Positions 14,949 through 24,086 of a stretch of 34,710 bases of DNA are shown here, in pieces. The stretch spans positions 1 through 34,710 of the forward strand of contig JAHJQK010000020.1 in assembly GCA_018819135.1 (NCBI GenBank). Direction: 5' to 3'. The notes beneath the pieces are model-generated. The model was not told the origin of the DNA and did not search any database. It saw nothing but the letters and a program-made list of their open reading frames with translations. The stretch is from Pseudomonadota bacterium (GTDB lineage Bacteria; Desulfobacterota; SM23-61). The translations under genes and the position numbers were made by a program. Position 1 is the first letter of the stretch, and every line of letters starts with the position of its first letter.

Positions 14949-16331
14949 ATGAAGTATCCCCATTTATTTGAACCATTTCAGATCGGGGGCATCCCGTTGA
15001 AGAATCGCTTGGTCATGTCTCCTATGACCATGAATTACGCCACACCCGAGGGCTTCGCTACGGAGAAACTGGCTTATTACTATATGGAACGGGCCAAAGG
15101 AGGAGTCGGCCTCATCATTGTAGAAGGGACGTTTTTCACGCTCGAGGGGAGAGGATACAAGAATCAACTCGGTTTGGCGTCGCCGGAGCACTCCGAAAAA
15201 TTGAAAAGTCTGACCGATGCGGTTCATACCTTGAATAACGGCGTTAAAATCTTCATCCAGATCCACCATGCAGGAGGAAGAGCCTCTTCCAAAGTGACCG
15301 GGCTTCAACCGGTAGCCCCTTCGGCCTTGCCGGCCTACCCAGGCGCAGAAGTTCCGAGGGCTCTTACCAAAGAAGAAATCCGGGAAATCGTTGAGGCCCA
15401 TATCCGGGCCTCCGTCTGGGCCAAAGAAGCTGGGTTCGATGGGGTCGATGTGCACTGTGCCCATGGGTATTTGGTTCCTTCCTTCTTCTCTCCCCTTACC
15501 AATCAGCGAACAGACGAGTACGGGGGAGACCTATCGGGACGGACCCGTTTTCTCACCGAGATCGTGCGGGGGATTAAGGAGCGCCTGGGCGCGGAATTCC
15601 CCCTGACGGTCAAAATAAGCGGGGATGAATTTATCGCAGGAGGATTGGGGCTGGAAGAGATAACCCGGATTGCCAGGCGCATTCAGGAAGCAGGAATCGA
15701 TGGCTTGATGGTCTCGGCCGGATCGGTGGGAGCAAAGAAAGTTGGTGATCTTAAACAACCGCACAAGATCCTTTACGGCTCTGATCAAGAAAAGTCAACC
15801 GGATATCCTGATCTTAGCCACAGGAGCGCAGCCGCGGTCTCTGAAAATTCCGGGGATGGAAACGATTCCCACAGCCACCGCCTGGGATGTCCTATCGGGA
15901 AAGAAGAGGCCTAAAGGGACCTGTCTCGTCCTCGGAGCGGGGCTGGTTGGCTGCGAGACGGCCGATTACTTGAGCGAACGGGGAAGAAAGGTGCTTCTGG
16001 TGGAGATTCTTCCTGAATCGCCGCCGAGGCTGACGCCGACACCAAGGCCTATTTGGGGATGAAGTTTAAGCAAAACAATGTCCAGGTCTATACCGGTTCG
16101 GAACTTATCCTTATCGAGGGGAAGACGGCCACGGTGCGCCAGGGGCGAGAAGAGATCGGTGAAAATGTCGATGTCTTGATCTTCGCGGTGGGTGCCAAGC
16201 CGGATAATAGACTTCATGAGGAGCTCGTTTCTTCGGGGCATTCTGTGGTCAAAGTGGGGGACTGCATTCAACCACGGAATATCCTCGAATCCGTGCGAGA
16301 AGGATTTGCAGCGGGAAATAAAATTGATTAG
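14949..16331 (+). pseudogene. Old-yellow-enzyme / dienoyl-CoA reductase-like gene, decayed
   Basis: The 5' part (to about 15740) encodes an FMN TIM barrel: FEPFQIGGIPLKNRLVMSPM, IQIHHAGGRAS, DGVDVHCAHGYLVPSFFSP and RTDEYGGDLSGRTRF. The frame then breaks off after GLMVSAGSVGAKKV. The barrel end, the [4Fe-4S] cysteines and the FAD GxGxxG region expected in FadH-like enzymes of about 650-680 residues are missing. A different frame from about 15742 gives KKSQPDILILATGAQPRS and CLVLGAGLVGCETADYL. One base is lost near 16016 (GAATC where GAAATC would restore LPEIAAEADADTKAYLGMKF), after which the final part runs to 16331 with GDCIQPRNILESVREG. It is an internal deletion plus a frameshift; the FMN barrel fragment alone is unlikely to work. 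It lies 4 bp behind the FNOR gene. Confidence 0.85.
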
Positions 16332-16346
16332 AAAGGAGAGCGCGCA

Positions 16347-17363
16347 ATGAGTACACGAGAATGGCCGATCGCCTACTGGCACTATACGCCAGGGCCCTCC
16401 AGCCCCATTCAGATGATGAAAGGAGCCCTAAAGTGCATAAAATGTGGAGATGTAAAGGAGGGTGAGACCGTCCTCATTTCGACCGACACGAATAAACTGA
16501 GAATCGCTGAAGTCCTGGCGGCGGCGGCCTATGCCGTTGGCGCAACGCCCATCATCATCATGATTCCGCCGGTGGGAGTTCACGGGGCGCAGCTCCCTGA
16601 ACCCATCGTGGCCGCATTTCGGGAGGCAGACGTCTTTTTGCAGCCGACGACCTGGTCCCAAACCCACACCAAGGCGCGGGTGGAGGCGATTAAGGCCGGA
16701 AAGCGTGGAAGCACCATGTGCGAGGTAACTGAGGACGCTCTTTGCGTCGGAGCGATTAACGCGGACTACGAGGATTGTGACCAGAGGGGACGTGTTCTGG
16801 GGGCAGCTCTGGCTGCAGCGGATGAAATCAGGGTTACGACCCCGCTGGGGACCGATATCCGGGGGCAGGTCACGGGCAGACCTGTTCAATATGAGACCGG
16901 ACTGTTTAAAAAACCGGGTCAATTCGCCGCCTTTCCGGATAGTGAAATCAACATCTCGCCCATCGAGGGAACTACGGAAGGAAAAATCGTGAGTGACGTA
17001 AGCATCATGAGTGTAGGCATCACCCTCTATGACCAGGTAACCCTTATCGTGAAACAAGGGAAGGTGGTGGATATCCATGGGGGCATGGCTGCGAGCAAAC
17101 TCCGCATGGTTCTCGAGTCCCTGAAAGACGAGAAGGCTTACAACTATGCGGAATTCGGGATCGGTCTCAATCCGGAGGCTCGTCTTTGTGCCACCAACTT
17201 GGAAGACCTTGGTCGGCTGGGGAACTGTCATGCGGGGATCGGTAGCAACTTTGCCATCGGAGGCAAGGTTCTGGCTCCGAATCATATCGATGTGATGTAT
17301 AAAGAAACGACCGTTTATTTCGACGGGAAGATCGTCCTGGACAAAGGGGTCTTGAAAATCTGA
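16347..17363 (+). CDS. M29 / aminopeptidase T-like metalloenzyme (NicX-related)
   Basis: 338 residues resembling the superfamily that includes M29 aminopeptidases and 2,5-dihydroxypyridine 5,6-dioxygenase (NicX). The N-terminal alpha/beta part holds VKEGETVLISTDTNKLRIAE and QPTTWSQTHTKARVEAIKAG. The C-terminal metal region holds AEFGIGLNPEARL, GNCHAGIG and NHIDVMYKETTVYFDGKIV, with Glu, His and Asp candidates. Peptidase and dioxygenase members share this fold, so the reaction cannot be fixed. It starts 15 bp after the decayed OYE gene with GGAGA upstream, and is the last gene in this direction. It may be a ring-opening or hydrolytic step in the pathway that makes the aldehyde. Confidence 0.8.
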   Translation: MSTREWPIAYWHYTPGPSSPIQMMKGALKCIKCGDVKEGETVLISTDTNKLRIAEVLAAAAYAVGATPIIIMIPPVGVHGAQLPEPIVAAFREADVFLQPTTWSQTHTKARVEAIKAGKRGSTMCEVTEDALCVGAINADYEDCDQRGRVLGAALAAADEIRVTTPLGTDIRGQVTGRPVQYETGLFKKPGQFAAFPDSEINISPIEGTTEGKIVSDVSIMSVGITLYDQVTLIVKQGKVVDIHGGMAASKLRMVLESLKDEKAYNYAEFGIGLNPEARLCATNLEDLGRLGNCHAGIGSNFAIGGKVLAPNHIDVMYKETTVYFDGKIVLDKGVLKI

Positions 17364-17471
17364 GAGAGAATCCGTAGTCTATTCCGATTCATGGAGCGAG
17401 GACCGTGAATCCTATAAGGGAGCTCTGAAGAATTAGTGGATTTCATGATCAAAGAATAAAGAGGATGGACC

Positions 17472-18191
17472 TTATCTTTTCTGCGCCTCCCCGGTCATAG
17501 GCACAAAAGAGACGCCCAAAAGGTGCTGGACATCGGTCTTACCATTTTTTTTGGTGAGTAGCGTGAGAGTTTGAAAATAGGTAGTACTACCCAAAGGAAT
17601 AATCAACCTGCCGTTCTCCTGCAGTTGCTTGATCAAGGGTGGGGGAATATGGTTGGCCGCACAAGTGACAATAATGGCATCGAAAGGAGCATGTTCTTCC
17701 CAACCGAAATAGCCATCTCCATACTTTACCCTAACCTTTTCATACCCCAACTGTTTGAGACGCTGGGCGGCCATTTGACTCAGGCTGGCCCGGATTTCGA
17801 TCGTAAAGACTTGGTCGGTTAGCTCGGCCAAAACCGCTGCCTGGTAGCCCGACCCCGCACCGATCTCCAAAACCTTCTCCCCTGGTTTCACCCGCAGGAT
17901 CTGAGTCATCAACGCCACGATATAAGGTTGGGAGATGGTTTGCCCTTCCCCAATGGTCAAGGGATGATCGGCATAGGCTTTACTCTGCAGAGATTTATCA
18001 ACGAAAAGATGACGCGGCACCCGGCTCATGATTTCCAGGACTTGCGGGTCTCGAATGTCGCGCCCCTTGAGGTCATGCTCAACCATCCTCTTGCGGGACT
18101 TGATGATTTGGGCATCTTCAGACGCAACCGTAGGCGCGGAGGGAAAAAGAAAAATCCAGGTTAGCAAAAAGAAGAGAACGGTCGTGCGCAT
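17472..18191 (-). CDS. pcm: Protein-L-isoaspartate O-methyltransferase, exported form
   Basis: 239 residues. The enzyme methylates isoaspartyl residues in aged proteins with S-adenosylmethionine. [20 protein letters not shown] and [19 protein letters not shown] are the conserved substrate and SAM regions, and [18 protein letters not shown] is SAM motif I. The first ~24 residues ([22 protein letters not shown]) form a signal peptide, so it should act outside the cytoplasm, which is less usual for this mostly cytosolic enzyme. It is convergent with the NicX-like gene. A GC-rich palindrome separates it from the activase gene upstream, with which it may be co-transcribed. Confidence 0.93.
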   Translation of the reverse strand: MRTTVLFFLLTWIFLFPSAPTVASEDAQIIKSRKRMVEHDLKGRDIRDPQVLEIMSRVPRHLFVDKSLQSKAYADHPLTIGEGQTISQPYIVALMTQILRVKPGEKVLEIGAGSGYQAAVLAELTDQVFTIEIRASLSQMAAQRLKQLGYEKVRVKYGDGYFGWEEHAPFDAIIVTCAANHIPPPLIKQLQENGRLIIPLGSTTYFQTLTLLTKKNGKTDVQHLLGVSFVPMTGEAQKR

Positions 18192-18209
18192 AGGTTGGTC
18201 CTGGAGTGG

Positions 18210-18237
18210 GTAGGGGCACGATGCATCGCGCCCCTAC
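18210..18237. repeat. 28-nt near-perfect GC-rich palindrome
   Basis: GTAGGGGC at 18210-18217 pairs with GCCCCTAC at 18230-18237, and CGATG pairs with CATCG between them; only one A/C mismatch interrupts the palindrome. It fills the gap between the activase and pcm genes. No T tract follows on the minus strand. From general knowledge, similar GTAGGGGC...GCCCCTAC hairpins are dispersed in many bacterial genomes. Confidence 0.7.
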
Positions 18238-18253
18238 TTTGCCTTGCTGATTG

Positions 18254-21200
18254 CTAACTTTTACCCATCTGCCGCTGGTACTGCCGCGCCTGATGCATGA
18301 AGGCCTCCAGTCGCGTCAGGGTGTTGGTTTCCTCCTGCCCATCATAAGCCATGGTCAAGAAGGGGATGTTATTGTGATCTTCGCGGTATCGTTTCATCAC
18401 TGCCCCGACGATTGTTCCAGGCATGCAGGTAAAAGGCATGACATTGACCAGGCCGGAAACACCTTTCCTTAAATAATCGCCGCATTTACCGACGGAGAGA
18501 ACCGCTTCTCCTTCAAACGAGTCATCCAGATAGGGCTTGGCTTCTCGCAGGGTCTCAGAGATGGATGGTTCGGGATGATTGACGAGGTTCCCCGTAAAAA
18601 CATGGTCTAACTTGTGCTCATCGCGCTTTTGCACGAGCTCCGTGATATAAGTACGCCAAAAGTTTCCGTAACGTTTGTTCCTCAGGCTATACCTGCGGGA
18701 AGTAAAATTCAGGTAGAGGAACCATTCGGATATGGGAGGCAACCAGACTTCGGCGCCGAGCTTCTCTAGCTCCCGGACAATGAATTCGTTGCTGAAAGCA
18801 TTGGAGCGGATGTAGATTTCACCGACGATACCAATCCGCGGCTTTGACCCCGGGTTGATCAATTCGTTCTGGTCAAAATTCCTCCTCGCTTCTTGCAGGA
18901 CATTGACCAGGCCTTCCAGGCATCTTTGGGGATCATCCTGGCTGTCCCGTATCGTCTCATAGGCTTTTTGCAATGATTGGTGGAATATTTTGTCCGTCTC
19001 ACCGGGATGGGCTTCATAGGGTCGGGTTTCCCGAAGCTTCTTGTCCAGCAGGTCCATGGCCACCATTCCCTGCCAGGTTAAGCGGGTGAAATTTTTTCCC
19101 AACATGCCCAAATCCCTGTACAGATGTTCATCCTGCGTGGGAGAATAGATGGGCACATCCGGGTACCCCAGGTCGTCGAGGATCAGGCGGTGGAGTCGGT
19201 GGTACTGTCCGAAGCGGCACGGGCCATTGCCCGAGGGCATGAAAAAGGCCACTTTATTGCGGTCAAAATCCGGACTTTTGATGACCCTCACCATATCGCC
19301 CGTGGTCAGGATGCAGGGGTAACATTCTTTTCCAGAAGTGTATTTCCGGCCCCAGAAGATGGTTTCCTGGTTGGGAACAGGGGTGAGCGCAGCATCGATG
19401 CCGCAGGCCTGGAAAGCACCGACTAAGGCATAGGCCTGTTCCGCCATATACGGGACATAAACCTTGCGGTGATTGGCATCTTTGGTCACCACGATGGTCT
19501 TCGGCTTTCTTTCTTCCAGCAAACGGCCGTCCTGGGTGTTTTTCAGACTATCCAGGAAAGCTTCCAGTCGGGTAATGGCACCGACATCGGCGCTATGTTC
19601 GTCCACTTCAATTTGCAGATAGGGTTTCCCCCGCATTTTTTCATGGAAAAAATGGAGGATAAAAGAGTCGGGGCCGCAGGCAAAGTTAGTAATATATATG
19701 GCATGAAGGCGCGGGGCATTGCGAACGATGTGGGCAGCGCTGTATATCTTCTGCCCGTATTTCCAGTACATATCCTCCCAATCATCCTTGAGGTTCACTT
19801 CATCCAAGGGGAGGCAATCCATGGGGATGGAGATGACCCCGAGGTCCCGCAGCTTTTGGGGAAGTCCTAAGTTGACGCCCGGGTCGCAGCCGTTGTAAGG
19901 TCGACTGATGATGACCATGGCCCGGTCCCCTTCTTTCAGGTTCTGCATGACCTCTTGGCCCCGGCGCTTTAGAGAAGCGTAAAAGCTGTTCTGGGCGATC
20001 TGCGCCTTCTCAATCGCTTCCCGCACTTCTTCCGCATCTTTGCCCAACTCCCGGCACATTTTCAACAGGGCTTGTTCTAAATTCTTTCGCTCCCAGCCGA
20101 AATGGATGACTGGGGTGAGGAGTTTTACTCCATAGGACTTAAAATCGATAGCCGATTTGACGGCATAGGGGAAGGCCTGAACGTAAGGACAGGTGAAGGA
20201 CCGTTCCAGGGAGGGATGGCTTAAAGGCATGTTGATTACGCTGGGCAGGAAAATCGTGTTCACCCCTTTATCGATCAGGTCTAAAAGATGGCCGTGGGCG
20301 ACCTTAATGGGAAAGCAAGTTTCGGCTACGATCTTTTCCACTCCTTTATGGATGAGCCGCTTATTGGTCCTTTCGGAAATGACTAAGCGGAACCCCAAAG
20401 AAGTGAAGAACGTTTTCCAGAATGGCATAAGCTCATGGAAATGGAGCAAGCGCGGAATGCCGATGGTCGTGGTCTCTGCGGCTAAGGGTCTCTCTTCTAA
20501 ATAGGAGGCCATCAGGGCCTCTTCGCGCTCGGCAAAGAGGTCGGGGAGATCCTCGCGGCGTTGGCGCGTCCGGTCCACCTCATATTTCTCGCAGCGGCTC
20601 CCGTAGAACAAGGGTTTCTCTCCCTGGACCGTGACTTTGCGGATCTCGCAATGGTTGGGGCATTCCTTGCACTCAAAAGAGCTGAGCTCATAGGGCCGGT
20701 TACTTAAGTCCCATCCTTTGAAGTTGGTCTTACCGGATTTGTTTTCCTCCATGGCCAAAAGGGCACAGCCGATGGCCCCGGTTACCTCGGTGTGCTCAGG
20801 CACGGTGATCTTCTTGCCCGTCACCTTCTCGAAGGCTGCCACCACGCCCTTGTTGAAGGCTGTCCCGCCCTGGAAAAAAATATTATGGCCTATACGTTTG
20901 TCCCCCACCACCTTGTTCAGATAATTGATAACGATCGAATAGGAGAGGCCTGCGATCAGGTCATCGCGCTTGGCCCCCTTTTGCTGATGGTGGACGAGGT
21001 CTGATTCCATGAAGACCGTGCAGCGCTCGCCAAGAGAGATCGGAGATGGGGAGCTCAAGGCCCGGTGGCCGAACTCTTCCTTGATGGAGATTCCCAATTT
21101 TTCAGCCTGCTCTTCCAGGAACGAGCCGGTCCCCGCGGCGCAGACCTTATTCATCTCGAAATCTACAATGGCACCCCGCTCTAAGGAGATGTACTTGGAA

Positions 21201-22489
21201 TCCTGGCCGCCGATCTCGAAGATCGTGTCCACATTGGGGTCAATATGCGCCGCGGCAGTGGCTTGGGCGGTGATCTCGTTGCGGATGACGTCTGCGCCCA
21301 CGAAGTCTCCGGTAAGATATCGGCCAGAACCGGTGGTGCATACCCCTCGGACATCTATCATGTGGCCTATTTCTTCCCCCACTTCTTTTAAGCCCCGACG
21401 GATGGCTTCGATGGGCCTTCCGGCAGTCATCAAGTAGCGTTTAGAAAGAACCTTCTTGTTCTCGTCGAGGACGACCACATTGGTGGAGATGGAACCCACA
21501 TCAATACCCAAATAGGCAGGGATTTTTTTCTCTCCCGGGGTTCCTTGTAGGGGTTGCCAGGTATCTTCCTTCTGATGGTGTTCGGACAGGGAAAGCCGAT
21601 CAAGCGTCACCTCTGGCGCGACCGGACGACTCACATATTCCTTCAGACGTTCCAGCCCGGCAAATGTTTTCCATTTTTCCGGGGTCTCCAGGGTCAGGAA
21701 AGCCGCCCCGATGGCTCCCATGGAAGCGAAATTTTTGGGAATGATGAACTCGTCGTCTTTTAATTCTAAAACCTCGAAGAAGGCCTTACGCATGCCGGCA
21801 TTCGCTGCCACGCCGCCTTGAAAAGAGACAGGGCCAAGGATATTCTTCCCCTTACCGATGTTCGACCGAAAGTTGCGGGCCAGAGCATAACATAGGCCGG
21901 CGACGATGTCGTAATCCGGGGTGGCGCCCTGCTGCAGATGGATCATATCGGTCTTGGCGAAGACGCTGCACCTGCCGGCGATACGGGGAGGAGTCTTGGA
22001 TTTCAGAGCCAGGTTGCTGAATTCTTCTATGGTCAATTGCAGACGGTTAGCCTGCTGGTCCAGGAAGGAGCCGGTTCCCGCAGCGCAGATGGTATTCATG
22101 GAAAAATCCAGGATTTTATAATCGCCGTTTTGGGGGTCGCTTTCCGCCAGGATGAGTTTGGAATCTTCTCCGCCCATCTCGATGATGGTTTTCACTTGGG
22201 GATAGAAGAAGGTGGTGGATTTGCCCTGGGCAATGATCTCGTTGACAAACTCGCCACCCAATAACTCGGCAATGAGCTTACCAGCCGTTCCCGTGACCGA
22301 GATGCTCTGAATCCTCTCCGCGGAGACGCGGGTAAGGATTTCGGTAAGGACGGCCAGGACTGTTTCTAACGGTTGCCCCTTGATGCGAGTGTAATGCTCT
22401 TCCACGACGTTTTTTTGGTCATCGATCAGGACGGTGTTAGCGCTAACAGATCCAACGTCCAATCCTAAGTGCAGGCCATCTTTTTTCAT
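18254..22489 (-). CDS. Fused acyl-CoA dehydratase/reductase activase (BadFG/BcrAD-HgdC type)
   Basis: 1411 residues. Two ASKHA ATPase domains occur in tandem: LHLGLDVGSVSANTVLID at about 6 with ICAAGTGSFLDQQ and AGRCSVFAKTDM, then YLGIDVGSISTNVVVLDE near 325 with VCAAGTGSFLEEQ and GERCTVFMESDLVH. The cysteine pair in each would hold the bridging [4Fe-4S] of HgdC-type activators. After about 640 comes a cysteine segment (CKECPNHCEIRK), a DUF2229-like domain (IGIPRLLHFHELMPFWKTFF) and a C-terminal HgdB-like part with CYPCILTTGDMVR. Such proteins use ATP to drive low-potential electrons into radical dehydratases or benzoyl-CoA-type reductases. No separate catalytic subunits lie in the window. 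GGAGG is 12 nt before the ATG. Confidence 0.92.
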   Translation of the reverse strand: MKKDGLHLGLDVGSVSANTVLIDDQKNVVEEHYTRIKGQPLETVLAVLTEILTRVSAERIQSISVTGTAGKLIAELLGGEFVNEIIAQGKSTTFFYPQVKTIIEMGGEDSKLILAESDPQNGDYKILDFSMNTICAAGTGSFLDQQANRLQLTIEEFSNLALKSKTPPRIAGRCSVFAKTDMIHLQQGATPDYDIVAGLCYALARNFRSNIGKGKNILGPVSFQGGVAANAGMRKAFFEVLELKDDEFIIPKNFASMGAIGAAFLTLETPEKWKTFAGLERLKEYVSRPVAPEVTLDRLSLSEHHQKEDTWQPLQGTPGEKKIPAYLGIDVGSISTNVVVLDENKKVLSKRYLMTAGRPIEAIRRGLKEVGEEIGHMIDVRGVCTTGSGRYLTGDFVGADVIRNEITAQATAAAHIDPNVDTIFEIGGQDSKYISLERGAIVDFEMNKVCAAGTGSFLEEQAEKLGISIKEEFGHRALSSPSPISLGERCTVFMESDLVHHQQKGAKRDDLIAGLSYSIVINYLNKVVGDKRIGHNIFFQGGTAFNKGVVAAFEKVTGKKITVPEHTEVTGAIGCALLAMEENKSGKTNFKGWDLSNRPYELSSFECKECPNHCEIRKVTVQGEKPLFYGSRCEKYEVDRTRQRREDLPDLFAEREEALMASYLEERPLAAETTTIGIPRLLHFHELMPFWKTFFTSLGFRLVISERTNKRLIHKGVEKIVAETCFPIKVAHGHLLDLIDKGVNTIFLPSVINMPLSHPSLERSFTCPYVQAFPYAVKSAIDFKSYGVKLLTPVIHFGWERKNLEQALLKMCRELGKDAEEVREAIEKAQIAQNSFYASLKRRGQEVMQNLKEGDRAMVIISRPYNGCDPGVNLGLPQKLRDLGVISIPMDCLPLDEVNLKDDWEDMYWKYGQKIYSAAHIVRNAPRLHAIYITNFACGPDSFILHFFHEKMRGKPYLQIEVDEHSADVGAITRLEAFLDSLKNTQDGRLLEERKPKTIVVTKDANHRKVYVPYMAEQAYALVGAFQACGIDAALTPVPNQETIFWGRKYTSGKECYPCILTTGDMVRVIKSPDFDRNKVAFFMPSGNGPCRFGQYHRLHRLILDDLGYPDVPIYSPTQDEHLYRDLGMLGKNFTRLTWQGMVAMDLLDKKLRETRPYEAHPGETDKIFHQSLQKAYETIRDSQDDPQRCLEGLVNVLQEARRNFDQNELINPGSKPRIGIVGEIYIRSNAFSNEFIVRELEKLGAEVWLPPISEWFLYLNFTSRRYSLRNKRYGNFWRTYITELVQKRDEHKLDHVFTGNLVNHPEPSISETLREAKPYLDDSFEGEAVLSVGKCGDYLRKGVSGLVNVMPFTCMPGTIVGAVMKRYREDHNNIPFLTMAYDGQEETNTLTRLEAFMHQARQYQRQMGKS

Positions 22490-22518
22490 CCGAACGTAAA
22501 ACCTCCATCCCCAGAGAT

Positions 22519-22612
22519 TAAATTTAATAGGACGCAGATAACCGCAGATAATTATTTTCTTTTAAGTTTATCCTGATAATCTGTGTACATCCGTGTCCAA
22601 AAAGGAATTTCC
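22519..22612 (+). repeat. Dispersed palindromic element, copy 3
   Basis: The ends match copy 1: TAAATTTAATAGGACGCAGA and TCCAAAAAGGAATTTCC. The core differs: instead of the CGCTATGCGCATAGCG palindrome it has AATTATTTTCTTTTAAGTTT. Conserved arms with an exchanged core suggest that the arms are the functional part. It lies between the activase gene and tRNA-Pro. Confidence 0.8.
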
Positions 22613-22684
22613 AAAATATAAACCTTTCCCCCTAATCCCAATGATTTATATCATAGAAAAATTTTAGGGGAAAGAGGAAAGTCC

Positions 22685-22713
22685 TTGACTTTCCTTCCTT
22701 GTCTCCTTAGTAT
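22685..22713 (+). promoter_or_regulatory. Promoter of tRNA-Pro
   Basis: -35 TTGACT (22685-22690), a 17-bp spacer and -10 TAGTAT (22708-22713). The tRNA begins 10 bp after the -10 box, a usual short leader. Confidence 0.65.
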
Positions 22714-22723
22714 AAAAAATTGT

Positions 22724-22800
22724 CGGGGCGTAGCGCAGCCTGGTAGCGCACCTGCTTCGGGAGCAGGGAGTCGCTGGTTCAAATCCAGTCGCCCCGACCA
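22724..22800 (+). tRNA. tRNA-Pro (anticodon CGG)
   Basis: A complete 77-nt cloverleaf. The acceptor stem CGGGGCG pairs with CGCCCCG, the D arm has GCGC stems around AGCCTGGTA, the anticodon stem CCTGC/GCAGG encloses loop TTCGGGA with anticodon CGG, and the T arm GCTGG/CCAGT with TTCAAAT is present. The 3' CCA is encoded. CGG reads the proline codon CCG. The gene marks the left border of an accessory region that starts with an integrase fragment on the other strand. Confidence 0.97.
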
Positions 22801-22816
22801 AATTTTTTTAAGGACT

Positions 22817-23041
22817 TCAAGCATTTGCATGCATGCCAGGGTGATAGAGTAAATCAGCATTTTGGTCATTTCTTACTAAATTCTTACTATCAGCGCCGAC
22901 TCCGGTAAAAACCCCGCTCAATCTTTCAACCTCAGCCCTCTGAAACTCCGGGCTTAAATGAGCATATCTCTGAGTCATGGTCAAGGAGGTATGCCCTGCT
23001 GTACCTATTTGTATTGACATTCTCTCCCGTTCTTCTATCAT
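22817..23041 (-). pseudogene. Tyrosine recombinase (integrase) C-terminal fragment
   Basis: About 70 codons. AGHTSLTMTQRYAHLSPEFQ is the C-terminal active-site block of phage-type integrases, with the His of the GHxS region and the tyrosine nucleophile of the TQRYAHL motif. The N-terminal and central catalytic domains (first Arg, HxxR) are absent. The codons before the motif (IEERERMSIQIG) do not look like an integrase. It ends 16 bp from the 3' end of tRNA-Pro, the usual location of an island integrase, so it is the remnant of an element that inserted at this tRNA. Confidence 0.8.
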
Positions 23042-23271
23042 CCCTATGAAATAAGCTCTTTAATCCCCTTGCGCGGGAGGAAGGTAGTGAACGGGGTTTA
23101 AAACCTTAACAAAAAATTTGCCTGTTTTATTTATCCTGACGATACGCTATAATTTAAAAAGAGGGTTAACAAATTAACTAAAGAAAGTTTTGTGAAGATT
23201 TCCGATTTATGCCCTCCAATTGATAAATACCTCGATGAACGCCCACTATAGGGCAGATAGGAGGTATGAAA

Positions 23272-23526
23272 ATGGTTCATTTTAAATTCAATCGAGATAA
23301 AGCCATTGCTACGGTTCTATTTATTGCCGAAAAGTTGATCAAGCGCTATGGCAAAAACGGAGCAGACCTCCATAAAATATTCAAGATACTTTATTTTGCT
23401 GACCAAAAACATCTCGCCAAATACGGAAGGCTAATTGTTGGTGATTTTTATGTTGCCATGAGGGAGGGGGGAGTTCCATCAAAAATTTATGACTCTTACG
23501 AACTTCGCACGAAACTCCCATACTAA
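23272..23526 (+). pseudogene. Panacea (DUF4065/SocA-like) antitoxin domain fragment
   Basis: 84 codons from ATG 23272, which is 7 nt after a perfect AGGAGG (ATG 23266 is too close). KAIATVLFIAEKLIKRYG, LHKIFKILYFADQKHLAKYG and GDFYVAMREGGVPSKIYD match the first half of Panacea domains, seen in SocA and in many toxin-antitoxin antitoxins. Full domains are about 140-180 residues, so the second half is missing after an early stop. It may be a nonfunctional leftover. The next gene is convergent, and no obvious partner toxin lies on the same strand. Confidence 0.65.
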
Positions 23527-23564
23527 TTTTATGGACATCCCGCATCTTTCGTAAACTGGCTTGA

Positions 23565-24086
23565 TTAACAGCTCCACTTTTTAAAATGAGCTTCGCATTC
23601 TTTCTTAGGTAGCCAACTACCTTGTGCCAGCACTTTTTTTAAAGCATCTACGGCTTCTTTTGTTGTCAGAATCTTTTGCTCAACAAGCCTGTCAAGAAAC
23701 CAAAGCAAACCATATACCGTTACACCTTCCTCATTTGCCGCTTTTCTAAGGGCATCATCTCCGGTAATAAGTGGGCAGGTATTAATTTTAGCCAGTAAAA
23801 GGGCGAATAGATCGTTGGTTGAGGGCTTTGAGTAATGTTCTCTTAGTAAGATGATCTGGTCGATAATATCCTCGCCAAGCTGTAACGTTGAAAACCCGGA
23901 TTGAATGAAAAGCTCTCCTGGCGGATTAATCAGCTCATGAACAATTACATCCGGTAACACCAACTCGTAAGGTAATCTTATGGCCTTACCCAAGATTTGG
24001 GCGTGAAAAAGGTCGATACAGATTGTGGTATCGAGAATGAGTTTTTTCTTAGGCAAATTCAACCTGCAAGGATTTTCGGAATTCAT
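23565..24086 (-). CDS. PIN-domain protein, probable toxin
   Basis: About 173 residues. LILDTTICIDLF carries the first Asp of PIN nucleases, LPDVIVHELINPPGE the conserved Glu, and NDLFALLLAK with CPLITGDDALRKAA the later Asp cluster; GVTVYGLLWFLDRLVE is the typical end, as in DUF3368-like PIN proteins. PIN toxins usually cleave RNA. The start (ATG 24086) overlaps the 3' end of the upstream XRE-ImmA gene by 38 bp, so the two are translationally linked, as in toxin-antitoxin pairs. No clear Shine-Dalgarno is seen, which fits coupled translation. Confidence 0.82.
   Translation of the reverse strand: MNSENPCRLNLPKKKLILDTTICIDLFHAQILGKAIRLPYELVLPDVIVHELINPPGELFIQSGFSTLQLGEDIIDQIILLREHYSKPSTNDLFALLLAKINTCPLITGDDALRKAANEEGVTVYGLLWFLDRLVEQKILTTKEAVDALKKVLAQGSWLPKKECEAHFKKWSC

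Noticed and set aside
17364..17471. Possible terminator between the NicX-like gene and pcm
   Set aside because: Only a weak 9-bp imperfect stem (GATTCATGG with CCGTGAATC) without a T tract is visible.
22651..22869. Minus-strand frame of 72 codons containing DLNQRLPAPEAGALPGCATP
   Set aside because: It is the reverse complement of tRNA-Pro; this peptide pattern is a well-known false ORF over tRNA genes.
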